DNA of 64,000 nt from Fragum whitleyi (taxonomy: Eukaryota; Mollusca; Bivalvia; Cardiida; Cardiidae), in contig OX411544.1 of assembly GCA_948146395.1 (NCBI GenBank), positions 53,707,933-53,771,932 of the forward strand. Direction: 5' to 3'. Each line of letters opens with the position of its first letter. The first letter of the stretch is position 1. The notes beneath the pieces were generated by a model. The model ran no database searches. It was not told the origin of the DNA and saw nothing but the letters and a program-made list of their open reading frames with translations. This document shows positions 46,480 to 57,984 of the stretch, piece after piece. Made by a program: the position numbers and the translations under genes.

Positions 46480-48140
46480 GTAAGCGTAACCATGGTAATG
46501 CTTTGCTAGCGAAGCCGCGGAAGGCCTTACTATTGATTAGAAAGAAGAAACAGATACGAACAAACATTAAGGGTGGCTAGAGGCACAGAACGGACACCTA
46601 CACCTGTAGTAAACATAGTGCTTGACTTACGACATAAATTAGAAACGTAATTCGGCTTAACGCTTGACTAGTGGCGTCAAAAAGGCTCGTTTAAGCCTGT
46701 TTAAATTTGCCACAGTCGCCGAACGATATCGCAGCCTGTCACAAGAGTCACTGAGCTGCGATCCCCGCACAGAGAACGTGCTAGTTGTCAACTAGATACG
46801 CTATAAGCCGTGCGTTCATCGTACGGTACTCGTACTGGTATCGTAGGATGATCCGGTAAAGACTCATAGACAAAACGCGCACAGCGGCCGTGTGATGTTC
46901 CGTGTCGCGATCGTGCGATGCCTCTACGACATATTTACGGGCTACGGTCTATAGCTACGGTCTATAGCATTTTTTTAAACCAAAAACGCAAGGGTCTACG
47001 GCACCCGTAAAACCGTGCGATGATCGCACGGCCCAAGTTTATCGTGATCTGATTTTATGTCTCGTTTCTAAAGGGTGATGTCGAAAATATGAAATTGATT
47101 TTACATGCAAGAGTTCCCCCAATTTCGTAAAAAAAATATACAAAAATCAAAAGCAGAAAGTGTACACTTTCTTTTGGAACTCTGTATATAATTATCGGTT
47201 TGTTATAATGCTCACAAGTTGAGGTGAAAATCGCTCAACTGTTATGTGTATGGTGTCTCAAACGGGTCAAGATTGTTATGTGCTCTCTCATGTTAGGTCG
47301 CTACGGCTTACAGTCGCTGTTCGAGATAAGAGAATATATTCTTTACTCTCTGGGTGGTTGTCTTGGGTTCGGTGCAGGACTGTAGTAAGTGTATATACAA
47401 TGTATATACACATACTACAGGCATGCACCGAACCCTCGAAGTGTTGACCCCCCTTGTTTGCCCGGCTATTTTTTTTATAGTTTCGCCAATTTTGGTATCT
47501 TACTAACGAATCGCTCCTTATAAAACAACCCTATCGTCGTATGGCGGCCAAAACGTCGTTACTGTAGATTAAATAGGGGATGTACTTACGAGGTTTGGTC
47601 GCCTACTAAGGTTTTAAAGATTTCGGAGTGAACGCATAAGTTTGACAAGGCTATATAATGCAATGACTCACCCTCCTCGCAAAGATAATGGTTATCAAGG
47701 TTGCAAACCGGAAAAGTCGAAGTAACAGTGAGTTACTGGACGAGTAAATGACGTAACTACATTTTTTCAAGCTGTGGTTTCGGCATTTTGCTCTTCCACT
47801 GAGGCAACTTCACCGTTCCCCCTCCCATCGAGAAAGAATTCTGGATAAAATCTGATAGACCTACGCTGGATTCAATCTCTCGTTGAATCATTCCTAGATC
47901 ATGTGCCATAAATTACGTGGCGGCTTCCATAAAATTATGAATCATGCACCTGCGTGGAAATCTTATGCATGCAGCACTTTTAGCATTTTCTAAAGGATCG
48001 GCATGCGCAGCCGCGATCATTTTTTTTTTTTTAGTTGGTTCCAAATAAAAACGGTGGGCTAGGAATATTGTAACTTGTATAAACAAAGCTGTATTTACGA
48101 TATTTTGCTCGCGCATTGAACAAATGATTCCTGATTTTTC
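46480..48140. other. CpG-richer patch and flanks
   Basis: 46680-47040 is rich in CG dinucleotides and short inverted words (ccgtgcgatgatcgcacggc). 47369-47435 is a strong hairpin (ggttcggtgcaggactgtag and its inverse). No gene is supported. Confidence 0.65.
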
Positions 48141-48151
48141 ATTTTGATAAT

Positions 48152-48421
48152 TATACTAGGACGAAAAAGAAACGCCGGGTTACCTAAAATGATTGTTCTA
48201 AGGAAAAATTGTATTATTGGATTTTCATATTTATTTTTGTATGAAATGTCATCTGGATATGTGAAAAAAATACACCATTTTAACGATAACCCTTCTTGTT
48301 TTGCGAAACACGGCCGGACGTACCAATATCTTGTGTGTCCTCCATGCGGAGCTGTGGCAGCCCTGATTCGTCTAAGTTGCATATTTCATGTATTCCGGCG
48401 TTTCTTTTTCGTCCTAGTATA
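48152..48421. mobile_element. TA-flanked MITE with 25-bp inverted ends
   Basis: TA then CTAGGACGAAAAAGAAACGC at 48154, and the inverse ending at 48419 followed by TA. Length is about 266 bp, with no transposase. The TA duplication suggests a mariner-type origin. Confidence 0.83.
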
Positions 48422-48751
48422 TATTATTGACGATATTTCAGGGGAACGGGGGTCTGGGACCCTTGTCCCCGCCCCTGGATTAGCACATGACCTTAACCTC
48501 GTACACGAAAAGAAAGATCGACAATGTTTCATTTTGTGTATGTGATTACTGTGAGGTTCAGTAGTCATTCTACCTTATTGTACTTTCGACAACCCTTGCG
48601 ACTCATCAGCTCATGCCTGAAAATTAACAATAAAGCACCTTCAGTTTACATCAAGTTAAGATGGGTCATATTATAGTTGCGACGAATGATTGCTCTTTTT
48701 TTATCTTTGAGAAACTATGTTGTTGATTTTTATGCCGGATTAAGGGAGACC

Positions 48752-48889
48752 TGCCCTACGTTTAGTATCACAAAACGTTGCAAACAGTTTTCAAATTATA
48801 CCCCGGTTTACATACAAGCGAACGTGCAAAGCGGGGTATAATTGGAAAACTACATTTGCACCGTTTTGTGATCCTGAACGCAGGGCAGG
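48752..48889. mobile_element. CCCTGCGTTCAGG MITE copy
   Basis: The ends cctgccctacgtttagta and tcctgaacgcagggcagg are inverted, with an inner hairpin aaattataccccggttta. It lies about 85 bp upstream of the TATATAAA motif. Confidence 0.88.
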
Positions 48890-48974
48890 ACAAAGGATTA
48901 TGTACAATAAACACACCTTCAGGCGTAGCACGTGATTCACCTGAGTTGACCATGAGCTGACTACTCAGTAGGCC

Positions 48975-49050
48975 TATATAAACCCAGTTCACGGGTTTTG
49001 GATGATCACTCTCAACTGGACGCCGACTGATACGTTTATTTCTAGTAAGT
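48975..49050 (+). promoter_or_regulatory. Candidate core promoter and short first exon
   Basis: TATATAAA at 48975-48982 is followed at the expected spacing by an initiator-like TCACTCT (A at 49008). A strong donor gtaagt begins at 49045, which would give a ~37-nt noncoding exon. An E-box CACGTG lies at about 48929. It may drive the candidate exon at 50197-50411. Confidence 0.35.
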
Positions 49051-49136
49051 AATTCTTAATTATGATTTATGTTATTTGTCATCAAAACTTTTTGCATTTC
49101 TATCCTAAAGGTAGATCGAACTGACTTGATGCTATG

Positions 49137-49349
49137 GTTAAAATCACATGTAGCCAACACGGGTTGGGATAGTGTAATTTTACCAAAAAATTTACTACAA
49201 AAAATTATTTAACTATTTTTTTTTATCACAATGTATAATATAGACTCTATTATACATTGTGACAAAAAAAAATAGTATGATAATTTTTGTGGTTAATTTT
49301 TGGTAAAATAACACTACCCCCACCAGTGTTGGCTACCTGTGGTTAAAAT
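49137..49349. mobile_element. 197-bp palindromic MITE with 8-bp TSD
   Basis: The element 49145-49341 is a near-complete palindrome starting cacatgtagccaacac, flanked by a perfect gttaaaat duplication (49137-49144 and 49342-49349). The 8-bp duplication is consistent with hAT-type mobilisation. Confidence 0.9.
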
Positions 49350-49572
49350 ACGTCGTACGAACCTAGATACGATAACGTATCCCTCCTTTTGATAATGTGA
49401 TGTTGGGCCGTCAGCACATTAGAGTGGGGGTACATTATTGCAGCTATACGAACTCAGCACTTTGGATTTGATCAACTTGTTATACATGTCCTGCGTTCAG
49501 GATGAGAAAACGGTCCAACTGTTACAAATTACATCCCGCTTTGCACGCAGGTACAATTACAAAGCAGTTGGA

Positions 49573-49648
49573 AATGTCCCGCTGATTTTTTTTAACATAT
49601 ATGATATCATCATATATGTTTAAAAAAAATCAGCAGGACATTTCCCTG
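49573..49648. repeat. Near-perfect hairpin
   Basis: gaaatgtcccgctgattttt...aacatatatgatatcatcat and its inverse, with only one or two mismatches over ~35-bp arms. Confidence 0.88.
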
Positions 49649-49688
49649 TGTTACAAAGTGGGTTATAATTTCTCCTTCTTTTTCCACT

Positions 49689-49934
49689 GTTAGGCATAAG
49701 ACTTCCAATCTGGAAGTCGTGGGTTCGATCCCCGGTGGCGGCAAATATCCTACTTGACGTTTGTCTCTCACCAATGGGTAGATAATCGTAAACCTATGTG
49801 AGATAACAGTCGGAGGCTAGGAAAGGGTGTAATGGTAATACAGGTGAAAGAAATACCAGGAATCCATTGTTAGGTGCTCCGGCCACCGCGATATAACTGC
49901 GAAATTGTTGAAAGCGGCGTAAAACCCATTCAAT
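49689..49934 (+). mobile_element. SINE family 1, well preserved
   Basis: The tRNA-like head (gttaggcataagacttccaa, box B gggttcgatccc) is the same as at 63245, followed by the shared body and gaaagcggcgtaaaaccc tail. The first ~10 bases of the head are missing. Confidence 0.88.
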
Positions 49935-50196
49935 GGGCGAAGATTCTGCCAGTTTTGCATTTTTAAACTGTTTTGTCATCCTGAACGCAGTGCCGATTAA
50001 CCCTTTTCTTTCTGAATAAAACCTTGGCAAAATTACGCCTTAATCAAAGCGCTGAAAGCAATGGATGCAATTAGTTTGCTTCGTTGTGACTTTTAAAACT
50101 ACTTACGTCACATCTACTGGAGTGTGACCAAGGGCGGGAAAATGCACGAGAAACGCGCGATAATAAAGTGCAGACTTACTTGTGTTTTTTTACTAG

Positions 50197-50411
50197 GAAC
50201 AGAATTAATTTTCTGACAGATTACAAATAATCCTAATTGTAGGCTTAGTGAGGGTCTGCTTGACTAATATCACCTAAAATGTCATGTCTTTAACGCATTC
50301 GGAACATTGCTCGGACTTTTCCGTAAACTGGAAAGTCTATTCCGTAGAATCGCCGAGGGTTCCCGATTGGTCTTTAACGACCACAATGCCGATACGATGG
50401 TTGAACCACAG
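50197..50411 (+). CDS. Candidate exon of unrecognised gene
   Basis: Bounded by a strong acceptor (tgtgtttttttactag) and a donor (cag, then gtaaaa). Two frames are open. One has an ATG at 50284 and runs 42 codons into the donor. The other, without an ATG, reads LLGLFRKLESLFRRIAEGSR and on to VEPQ. Base composition is less AT-rich than the surroundings and it matches none of the repeats seen. No later exon was found, so the product and even the frame are uncertain. Confidence 0.25.
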
Positions 50412-50530
50412 GTAAAAGACGCGGTGATTGGTTTGTTGGTGATAGCACCCCCCCCCCCCCCCGCTACCTTAAAATTATGTCAAGAGCCTAGAAATTAATC
50501 CAAAAATTGTTTATCAAATTTAGCCTATTA

Positions 50531-50623
50531 TAAGAATAAATGAAAAAAAAAAAAACTCAACTTCCTATCAGTATATCTATAATATACTGATAGGAAGTTG
50601 AATTTTTTTTTCATTTATTCTTA
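50531..50623. repeat. Near-perfect palindrome
   Basis: taagaataaatgaaaaaaaa...cttcctatcagtatat and its inverse, with the centre ctataat. The arms are about 43 bp with small differences in the A/T run. Confidence 0.9.
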
Positions 50624-50939
50624 CTCGAGAATCTTTACTACTTACTGCATAGATATACTGATACTAACACAGGATAAAGGCTATTATGTGGATAGTAAGA
50701 AAATATGAATGCCCTCTGTTTGCTCCCCTTTATTAAGATTTCAGCATAGATGAATAATCAGAACATCCTATGATTACAGCTTGAGTGCTGAAGTTTCGAT
50801 GTTATGATCATTCATCAACGATATTTTTCAAAATAGGATTTATTTCTATTGCACATTGTTTAATGTAGGTCATGGTAGTTACACCCTTGGTTATATTCTT
50901 GCATTTTTTAGTTTCAGTTTGTAGATGGATGTCTCTGGT

Positions 50940-51046
50940 GTGGTGGATGGCTGAAGATATGGTGGATGGCAGAAGATATGGTTGATGGCAGAAGATATGG
51001 TGGATGGCAGAAGATATGGTTGATGGCAGAAGATATGGTGGAGTTC
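50940..51046 (+). repeat. 19-bp minisatellite
   Basis: About 5-6 copies of ggtggatggcagaagatat, alternating ggtgg and ggttg. Confidence 0.92.
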
Positions 51047-52710
51047 CTGCATCGACAGACAGATTATATATGATAAGTAATATTTATTACAATTTACCAG
51101 TCACACTCTAATATAAGATGTCAGGGGGGATCATTAAGATAACAATTTGTCCACTGAATATTTTTTTCAAATTTAATCTCTTTACATTTAGAATTTTGAA
51201 TAAAAAAGCTGCAGGTGTAAGAATTTAACTTGGCCCAGCTTATACTTTCGACAAATTAACAAGACAAAACAATTTTGGAAATGTATAGGTACCAATGTAT
51301 TTCTACAAATTGTTAGTTGATATAAAATTGGTGGATAACAAATTTGGAGCAAAATGGGCAAATTAAGGAATAAGGATTAGTAGCAAGATCATCAATGTCA
51401 AAATATTGATTTTTGTATGTTAGTCTTTAGCTAGAAGTCTGTCTGCAGGTTTTTTTCTGTTTTGTGTAGGAAACCTTTTGGATTAAATGTTTGAGGTTTT
51501 CTGTGTAGAAACATTGATGCAATTCTAAAACTACATAGCTACAACTTTAATTAAGCTGTAGTTACATGGTTACAGAATTACATTGACAATATTCTGGATA
51601 AGACCTTCCAACCTTCCAATTAATGCATCATATAGACAATGTATTGAGAATCCAAAAAAAAATGCTAAAAGATGCTTTACTTGACAATATCGCCAAGTTC
51701 TTATCCCAGTTTATACCATATGTCATTGTTCTGGCAATAAAGGATTTTTTTTAGTCATTTATACAAGATTAAGCTATTTAAATTTGTAAAAAAAAAAGCT
51801 TTGTTTGACAATGTATCGAAGTTCATACCAAATGTGAATGTTATTATTCTGGTAATCGAGGAAATTTATCAGTCAATTATTCAATTATTCAGTACCTTCC
51901 AATGTTATTCTTCAGGTTATCAAGGAAATTAAATAGTCATGCAATTATTCAAAATAAAATGTTCCAATCTGTAAAATACAATTCACTGGACAATGTACCC
52001 CAGATCCTACCAAATATCATTATTCACTTTTTCTATTATGGGAAACTATTAGTCAAATATTCAAGATTAAGCTTTTTGATTCTTTTAAAAAAAAAAACTT
52101 TGCTAGACGATGTATCACATTTTTTTCCAATGTCATTTTTCAGGTTATCACAGTTCCTACCACAAATTATTATTCACTTTTTTTATTTTGGAAAATGTAC
52201 TAGTCAATTATTCAATATAGAATCCTACCAAGTGTCATTATTCATTTAATTTGGTGAATTTATGATTCAATTATTCAATATTAAGCTTTTGGAATCTGTT
52301 AAAAAAACGCCCTGCTGGATAATGTATTTCAGTTTCTATCTACCAAATGTCAATCTTCAGGTTATGAAGGAATTTTTGAATTCAATTATTCAAGATCAAA
52401 ACTTTTGGATTCTATTAAAAAACAGGCTATGTTAAGACAATGTATCTTGTTGCATTGACTTAAAAGTCAATAATATTTTTCAAACTGTAAAAAGATTCTT
52501 TGCTAGACAATGTATTGCAGTTGCTACCAAATGTCATTATTCAGGTTATCTAGAAAATGTATAAGTCAGTTTTAAGATAAGAATTTCCAATCTGTAGAAG
52601 GTGCTCTTTTTGACAAATGTATCAAAGTTCCCACCAATATCACTTTTCAGGAAATTGTGAACATTTTTTAAGTCAAATTGTTCAAATTTTATAAGTCCTA
52701 CCAAATAAAA

Positions 52711-53252
52711 AACAAGAGGACAATGATGGTCCTTGATCGCTCACCTGAGTCTCTTTGATCACTGGGACATCACATCAATTAAAAAGACAGATGTCATACA
52801 GAAGATTATTTCTACATAAAACCAAGTTTCACAAAGTTTGGGCCATATTTGTGGCCATTAGAGTTATTTCAAGTAAAATATCATTAAGACTCCTTTTCCT
52901 GTGATATGGCATGAATCCTTCCCATTTTCAACAGAGTTCATTTTTGTGACATGGCAAACATTTTGAGCAAGTTTCATGAAGGTTGGACCATATTTGTAGC
53001 ATCTGGAGCTCTTACAAGAAAATTGTCCTTAAGGCCCCTTTTCCTGTGATATGGCTCAGATCCTTTCCATTTTAGCAATTTTCACAAGGGACCACCCAAG
53101 GAATATTTCTGCCAAGTTTGGTGATTTTGACTCAGAAGTTTAGGAGATGTTGTTTAAAGAAATTGTTGACGCCATGACGGACAGACAGACGCTGGACATT
53201 GATAGATCACAATAGCTCCCCTGAGCACTTTGTACTCAGGCAAGCTAAAAAA
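52711..53252 (+). repeat. Dispersed 'acaagagg...gctcacctga' repeat, copy 2
   Basis: It begins aacaagaggacaatgatggt, then gctcacctgag, and ends with gacggacagacagacgctgg, atagctcccctgagcac and gcaagctaaaa. It sits inside the 105-bp array. Confidence 0.82.
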
Positions 53253-53524
53253 ACTGCTTTGTAAGACAACATATGGCTATTGCTTCCAATGTCATTCTTG
53301 AGGTATTCAAAGAAGTTTATCTGTCAATTGTTCAAGATAAGCTTTAAAAAAGCTGTAAAAAAGGCTTTGCTGGACAATGTATTGCAGTACCTACCAAATG
53401 TCATTATTTAGGTTATCCAGCAAACTTTTAAGTCGGTTATAAGATTATATTTTCCAATCTACAAATGATGCACTGCTTGACAGTGTATTGCAGTGCCTGT
53501 CATCACAGTTAAGTCAATATTTTT

Positions 53525-53771
53525 TTAACCCTTGTCATGCTGAACCCGGAATATTCCTGCTTTGGCAGGAGCTATAGACAAACATCAGCCTGCTCATATG
53601 TGCAGTCTGATGATAGTCTACACCACCTGTTTCTCATTTTCAAACCAGAATTATCAATAGATTTAGTTTTTCAAATAAAAATTAACCTACAGTAGGTACT
53701 TTCAGTGCTTTTTGCCTTTTGATTTAGATGAAAATTTTTAGCCAAAATTCATTCAGCATGACAAGGGTTAA
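53525..53771. mobile_element. 247-bp TTAA MITE
   Basis: TTAA, then cccttgtcatgctgaa, and the inverse ttcagcatgacaaggg before TTAA. Fragments of the family are at 12760-12942 and 63690-63893. Confidence 0.9.
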
Positions 53772-54247
53772 AACTGTGAAAGATGACACTTTCCTGGACA
53801 AACTATGGCAGTTCCCTCTTATGTCATTCTTCAGGTTATCCCGGAAATTCATAAGTCAATTATTCACAATCTGTAAAAGACGATTCGCCAGACAATATAC
53901 CCCTCTTCCTACCAAATTTCATTCATGCAATTGAGAGAATTTATTAGTCAAATATTCAAGATTAAGCTTTTAGATTCTGTAAAATGAGTCTGACTTGACA
54001 ATGTATCAGTTCTTACCAATGAATTTCTCTAGAAAATTGTGAAATTTATTAGTCAATTATTCAAGAGAGAATATTACAAACTGTAACAGATGCTTTGCTT
54101 GACAAAGTATCCCTTTTCCTACCAAATGCCATTACATGTATTCTTGTTACCAAGTGAATTTATTAGTCAATTATTCAAGACAAAGCTTTTCAATATGTAA
54201 AAAACACTCAACAAGTATTCAACAGACATTTTCTTGGAGTTATTGTC

Positions 54248-54422
54248 TTAACCCTTTGCTGTTTAATCCCTGCTTTTTACATGCCTGTGATTTTATGATT
54301 GAGAAAACATCTCAAAAAAAGAAGAAATTGCTTCTAACAAGCAATTTCTTCTTTTTCCACACTATTTTCTACCCTACTGAATTTGGATAGGTCCAAAATT
54401 TTATAAAACAGGAAAGCGTTAA
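54248..54422 (+). mobile_element. 175-bp TTAA MITE with inner hairpin, copy 2
   Basis: TTAA ends, an inner perfect hairpin gaagaaattgcttctaacaagcaatttcttc-like region near 54320-54352, and the same outer blocks as the inverted copy at 45719. Confidence 0.87.
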
Positions 54423-54846
54423 TTGTTCAGTAGTGGAATTTTAATTAGTTATGTGTTTGTCATTGTTTACCGACTCTTTTCCCTGCTCCCAAGATTTTTC
54501 TTTTTTCTACAATTTCATCTGTATAATTCTGTTGTCTGAATGTGTGTGTGTGTGTGTGTGTGTTTTTTGTTTTTTTTTTTGCTGGTATCCTTTTAATTTA
54601 AGTTTCCCCTAAATATCCATATCAAAACAGTCTTATTGCATGAATTTGGTTTATACTCTTTTGGGGAAACACAACCATCTTGGAAAGCTCAGACATCCCA
54701 TTTCAGTCAAGACAGCTAATTCAACAACTAATTCAATCATCTGACCATGTATTCTTTATCATACTTAATAAGATTATTACTATTATAGAAGTGTATATAT
54801 ATATATAACAATAAATATATTTAACATCGAGCTTTTCCATGTGTTG
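54423..54846. other. AT-rich DNA with TG microsatellite
   Basis: A (TG) run at 54540-54562 is followed by a T-rich tract. No gene is seen. Confidence 0.7.
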
Positions 54847-55385
54847 ACCCAACTTTCATGACAAGCTAACCCTTCAAGCTGACAAGTTCGCCCTACTGTA
54901 ATGAAAAGTTGTCCCTACGGCTATGAAGATTTGCCCCTTCTGTAATAACCAATTGCCCCAACTTTCATGACAAGTTGCCCCTACTGTAATGACAAGTTGT
55001 CCCTACTGCTATGAAGATTTGTCCTTTCTGATATAACTAGTTGCCCCTTAGCTATCATGACAAGTTGCCCCTACTGTAATGACAAGTTGCCCCTACTGTA
55101 ATGACAAGTTGCCCCTACTGTAATGACAAGTTGCCCCTACTGTAATGATAAGTTGCCCCTACTGTCAGGACAAGTTGCCCCTACTGTCAGGACAAGTTGC
55201 CCCTATTGTCAGGACAAGTTGCCCCTACTGTCAGGACGAGTTGCCCCTACTGTAATGATAAGTTGCCCCTACTGTCAGGATGAATTGCCCCTACTGTCAG
55301 GACAAGTTGCCCCTACTGTCAGGATGAATTTCCCTTACTGTCAGGATGAGTTACCTTTACTGTTAGGAGGAATTGCCCCTCCTTA
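54847..55385 (+). repeat. 22-bp minisatellite
   Basis: The unit is gacaagttgcccctactgtaa(t) or ...gtcag; from 55057 about 14 nearly exact copies. The earlier part is a more degenerate higher-order version. 22 is not a multiple of 3, so the open frame across it is a by-product. Confidence 0.93.
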
Positions 55386-55649
55386 TCTGACTCAATTTAT
55401 CCGAATGTTGATAAAAAATAATCTATATTTTATCTTACCATTTTTAGAATTTTTGTACAACTTTTTTTTAACAACTGCATCAGTCCATAAGTACTTAAAC
55501 CTATTTTGGAAAATATTTTTGTGAAATAGCAAAACACTGGTGGGCTACAAAATTCCTGTAAAGTCAGTTTTTTTGTAGCCCCAAGATGATAGATAACCTT
55601 GGACCATGGCAAGGTTTATCATGTCTTTACTAAATTATAAATATTAAAA

Positions 55650-55870
55650 CCCAATCAACAATATTAAGACTTAAATAATTACAGTAATTAAAATAGCTAA
55701 ATTATAGATTTAAAAAATTATTATAGTAATTAAAAAAGCTTAATTCTAAATTTGAAAAAAAAAAAATAGTAATTAAAATAGCTACATTCTAAAAAAATCA
55801 TTATAGTAAATAAAATAGCTAAATTCTAAATAAAAAAAATAAGATAACTTAAACTACGAAGGAATAAATT
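55650..55870 (+). repeat. AT-rich degenerate tandem repeat
   Basis: The motif agtaattaaaatagctaaat recurs about five times at 40-60 bp spacing. Confidence 0.75.
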
Positions 55871-56211
55871 AATTAAAATTGGAAATTTTAATTTCATTTA
55901 ACATTACTTAATATATAATAAAATGAGAATCATCTAACTATAAATAAATATCATAAAATAAATAAGGTTAATGTATTCCTTAGGATAAGATTCAAGGATT
56001 CCTATTGATTAATAGGTTTCTTGGATTTATTCTTAGTGTCTTGAACTATGACTGTTCTGGGCACTCTGTTCATATTTTCTGATCTAGATGGAGGTACTTA
56101 TGAGTTGATGTAGTTGTTGTAATTTTTTGGCTGTTAAAAACCCTTTGAAACCCATTTATTGCCAACATTTGTCAGTTGTAAGTCTAAATTCCCTGTTTCC
56201 TCATCAAAGAT

Positions 56212-56625
56212 GTAATAGTAATAATTTGACTGTTATCCCCCCCCCCCTCCCCACACACACACACTTTTCCCTCCCTCTCATGAATGAAATTGATATTGTA
56301 ATAATTTGACTGTTCATACTAACTTCTCCCACTCCCTTATATTTATGAAAGAGATAGATTTAGTAATAGTTTGACTATTGTTACCAAACCCCCGTCTTTT
56401 ATTAATACCTTTTATGAATGTAATAAATTGACTTATCCTAAAATCTACTTGCCATCCCCCTCCCTTTTTTGAAAAACACAGATTTTGTAATAATTTGACT
56501 GTCATTGTACAAATGCACACAACCTATGTTTTATGAATGACTAAATTACATGCAAATTGTAATAATGGGACAGTTATTCAATCCACTCTTTGAATGACAT
56601 CTTTATTGTAATAATCGGACTGTTT
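56212..56625 (+). repeat. ~80-bp degenerate tandem repeat
   Basis: The motif gtaataatttgactgtt recurs about six times, each preceded by a tttatgaatga-like block. C-rich tracts (56238-56262) separate some units. Confidence 0.82.
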
Positions 56626-56649
56626 TACACACACACATAGATAGTGCAG

Positions 56650-56898
56650 TTGATAGCACTTGGGATTGTCAACCTAGATGTCCCAGGTTAGATCCCCAAC
56701 ATTAGCACTCACCCATTCCGACTATGTCTCTCACCAATAAGTAAATAATCAAAGACTATTGTGGGACCTATTTTGGACAGTAGCTGGAGGCTAGGTAAGA
56801 TGTGATGGTGGTGCTGGTGTGAGAAATACCAAGAATCCATTGTTAGGTGCTCCAGCCATCGCATTATACAATTGTTGAAAGCGACAGAAAGCCCAATT
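56650..56898 (+). mobile_element. SINE family 1, diverged copy
   Basis: The head box B is degenerate (aggttagatcccc). The body gtctctcaccaataagtaaa, aataccaagaatccattgtt and ggtgctccagcc are clear. Confidence 0.82.
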
Positions 56899-56899
56899 C

Positions 56900-57984
56900 A
56901 AACAAGTAAATTACACACACATACACCATTATTAATTAAAAGGTGTTGTTGCATTGACTAAAAGGAAACATTTTGAGGAAAATTGTTTGTTATCTAGGTT
57001 ACTAATCACTGGTTCAATCTATCTGACTAGGCTAATTACAGCTCGAACAGCCCACACCCATAGATTTGGGCTTACATCAATGAATCAATTTCTTTGCATC
57101 AGGTCAACAGAAGTTTTGAGAGGATATTAAAGGGGGAAGCCAAAATCACAAGCTCTTATTTGGAGAAAAAGGGTAGAGCTCTTATTTGCAGAAATAGGAT
57201 AGAGCTTTAATTAGGGGAAATAGGGTATTCTATGACAAGTCGCATTATTGGATCATCTAAGGCATCTGGTGGTAGACAGGCGACATCCACTTCTTTGTCT
57301 TGAGCACATCTCTTAACTCTTTAGACTTGAAACTTGGCAGTTTTGTACCTATCGTGATTAGGAAGCGCAGTCAGTACTCAAGAACCATAAATCCAGCCAG
57401 CTTATTTTTCTAGTTTTTTCTTTTTTTTTCTTTGATTTTTCTTTTCATACTTGGACATCCAGCAGTGTAACTGGTGTATCTTGTGACAATTTACCATCTT
57501 GTTTTTGTATGATTAGCCAATCTAGAATCTGTTCATATTCAGATTTGTTCAATTGTTTGGCTAAAATATTTTTTTTCATTCTTCAATGAAAATAATTTTG
57601 AGTACACCAAAATTCTGTAAGCTTGCACACAAATTAGTCTCTAAAGCAAGCTTTCTCATTGTCACAACTATATTATATGAATCTGCATAATTAGAATCAT
57701 TTCTCTCTTCATCTTTTTATAATCAATGAGGCCAAGGTAATATATATTAGGTTTTATTGACTTGACTTTATTGACTTGAAATAGTTCTGCTGGTATAGCA
57801 CAAGACCTATCTGTTTATAGGCAGTTACAACTATTTCTTGCTGAGCTGTCTCCTCTTGATTTCACTGACTCTCAGCAGAGGTTATCTATGACTATTTTGA
57901 CAGTGAATAAAAGGAAGCACTGTGTTTGACCAGCAGATTATCATGTAACTTTAGGAGACTTTTGTGCTGCAACTACCTTAAGTG
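56900..57984. other. Unassigned DNA
   Basis: It contains half of the gcagttacaact hairpin repeat (57796-57846) and a weakly doubled phrase agctcttatttg (57152-57200). No gene is seen. Confidence 0.55.

Larger units (their letters stand above)
49488..50003. mobile_element. CCCTGCGTTCAGG MITE broken by nested insertions
   Basis: The left arm tcctgcgttcaggatgagaa is at 49488 and the right arm ttttgtcatcctgaacgcag ends near 50000. Between them lie a perfect hairpin (49573-49648) and a SINE (49689-49934). Confidence 0.8.
51690..54200 (+). repeat. ~105-bp degenerate tandem array
   Basis: Repeated blocks: gctttgctggacaatgtatc, taccaaatgtcattattcag, gttatcaaggaaatt and agtcaattattcaagattaa. Spacing varies from about 95 to 130 bp. 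It is interrupted by the repeat at 52711-53252 and by the MITE at 53525-53771. Confidence 0.85.

Noticed and set aside
46200..46580. 126-residue open frame
   Set aside because: It is built from a SINE of family 2 joined to an MITE fragment.
48144..48545. 133-residue open frame
   Set aside because: It lies largely across a TA-flanked MITE with inverted ends and shows no domain.
49690..49745. tRNA gene-like sequence with a good B box
   Set aside because: It continues into the shared SINE body found at several other places and lacks the first bases of a tRNA; it is a SINE head.
50930..55385. CRISPR-like regular repeats
   Set aside because: The units are contiguous without unique spacers, and the genome is animal; these are minisatellites.
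55123..55524. 133-residue open frame with repeated DKLPLLSGQVAPT
   Set aside because: It is produced by a 22-bp minisatellite whose unit is not a multiple of three; the repeat is in the DNA, not selected as protein.
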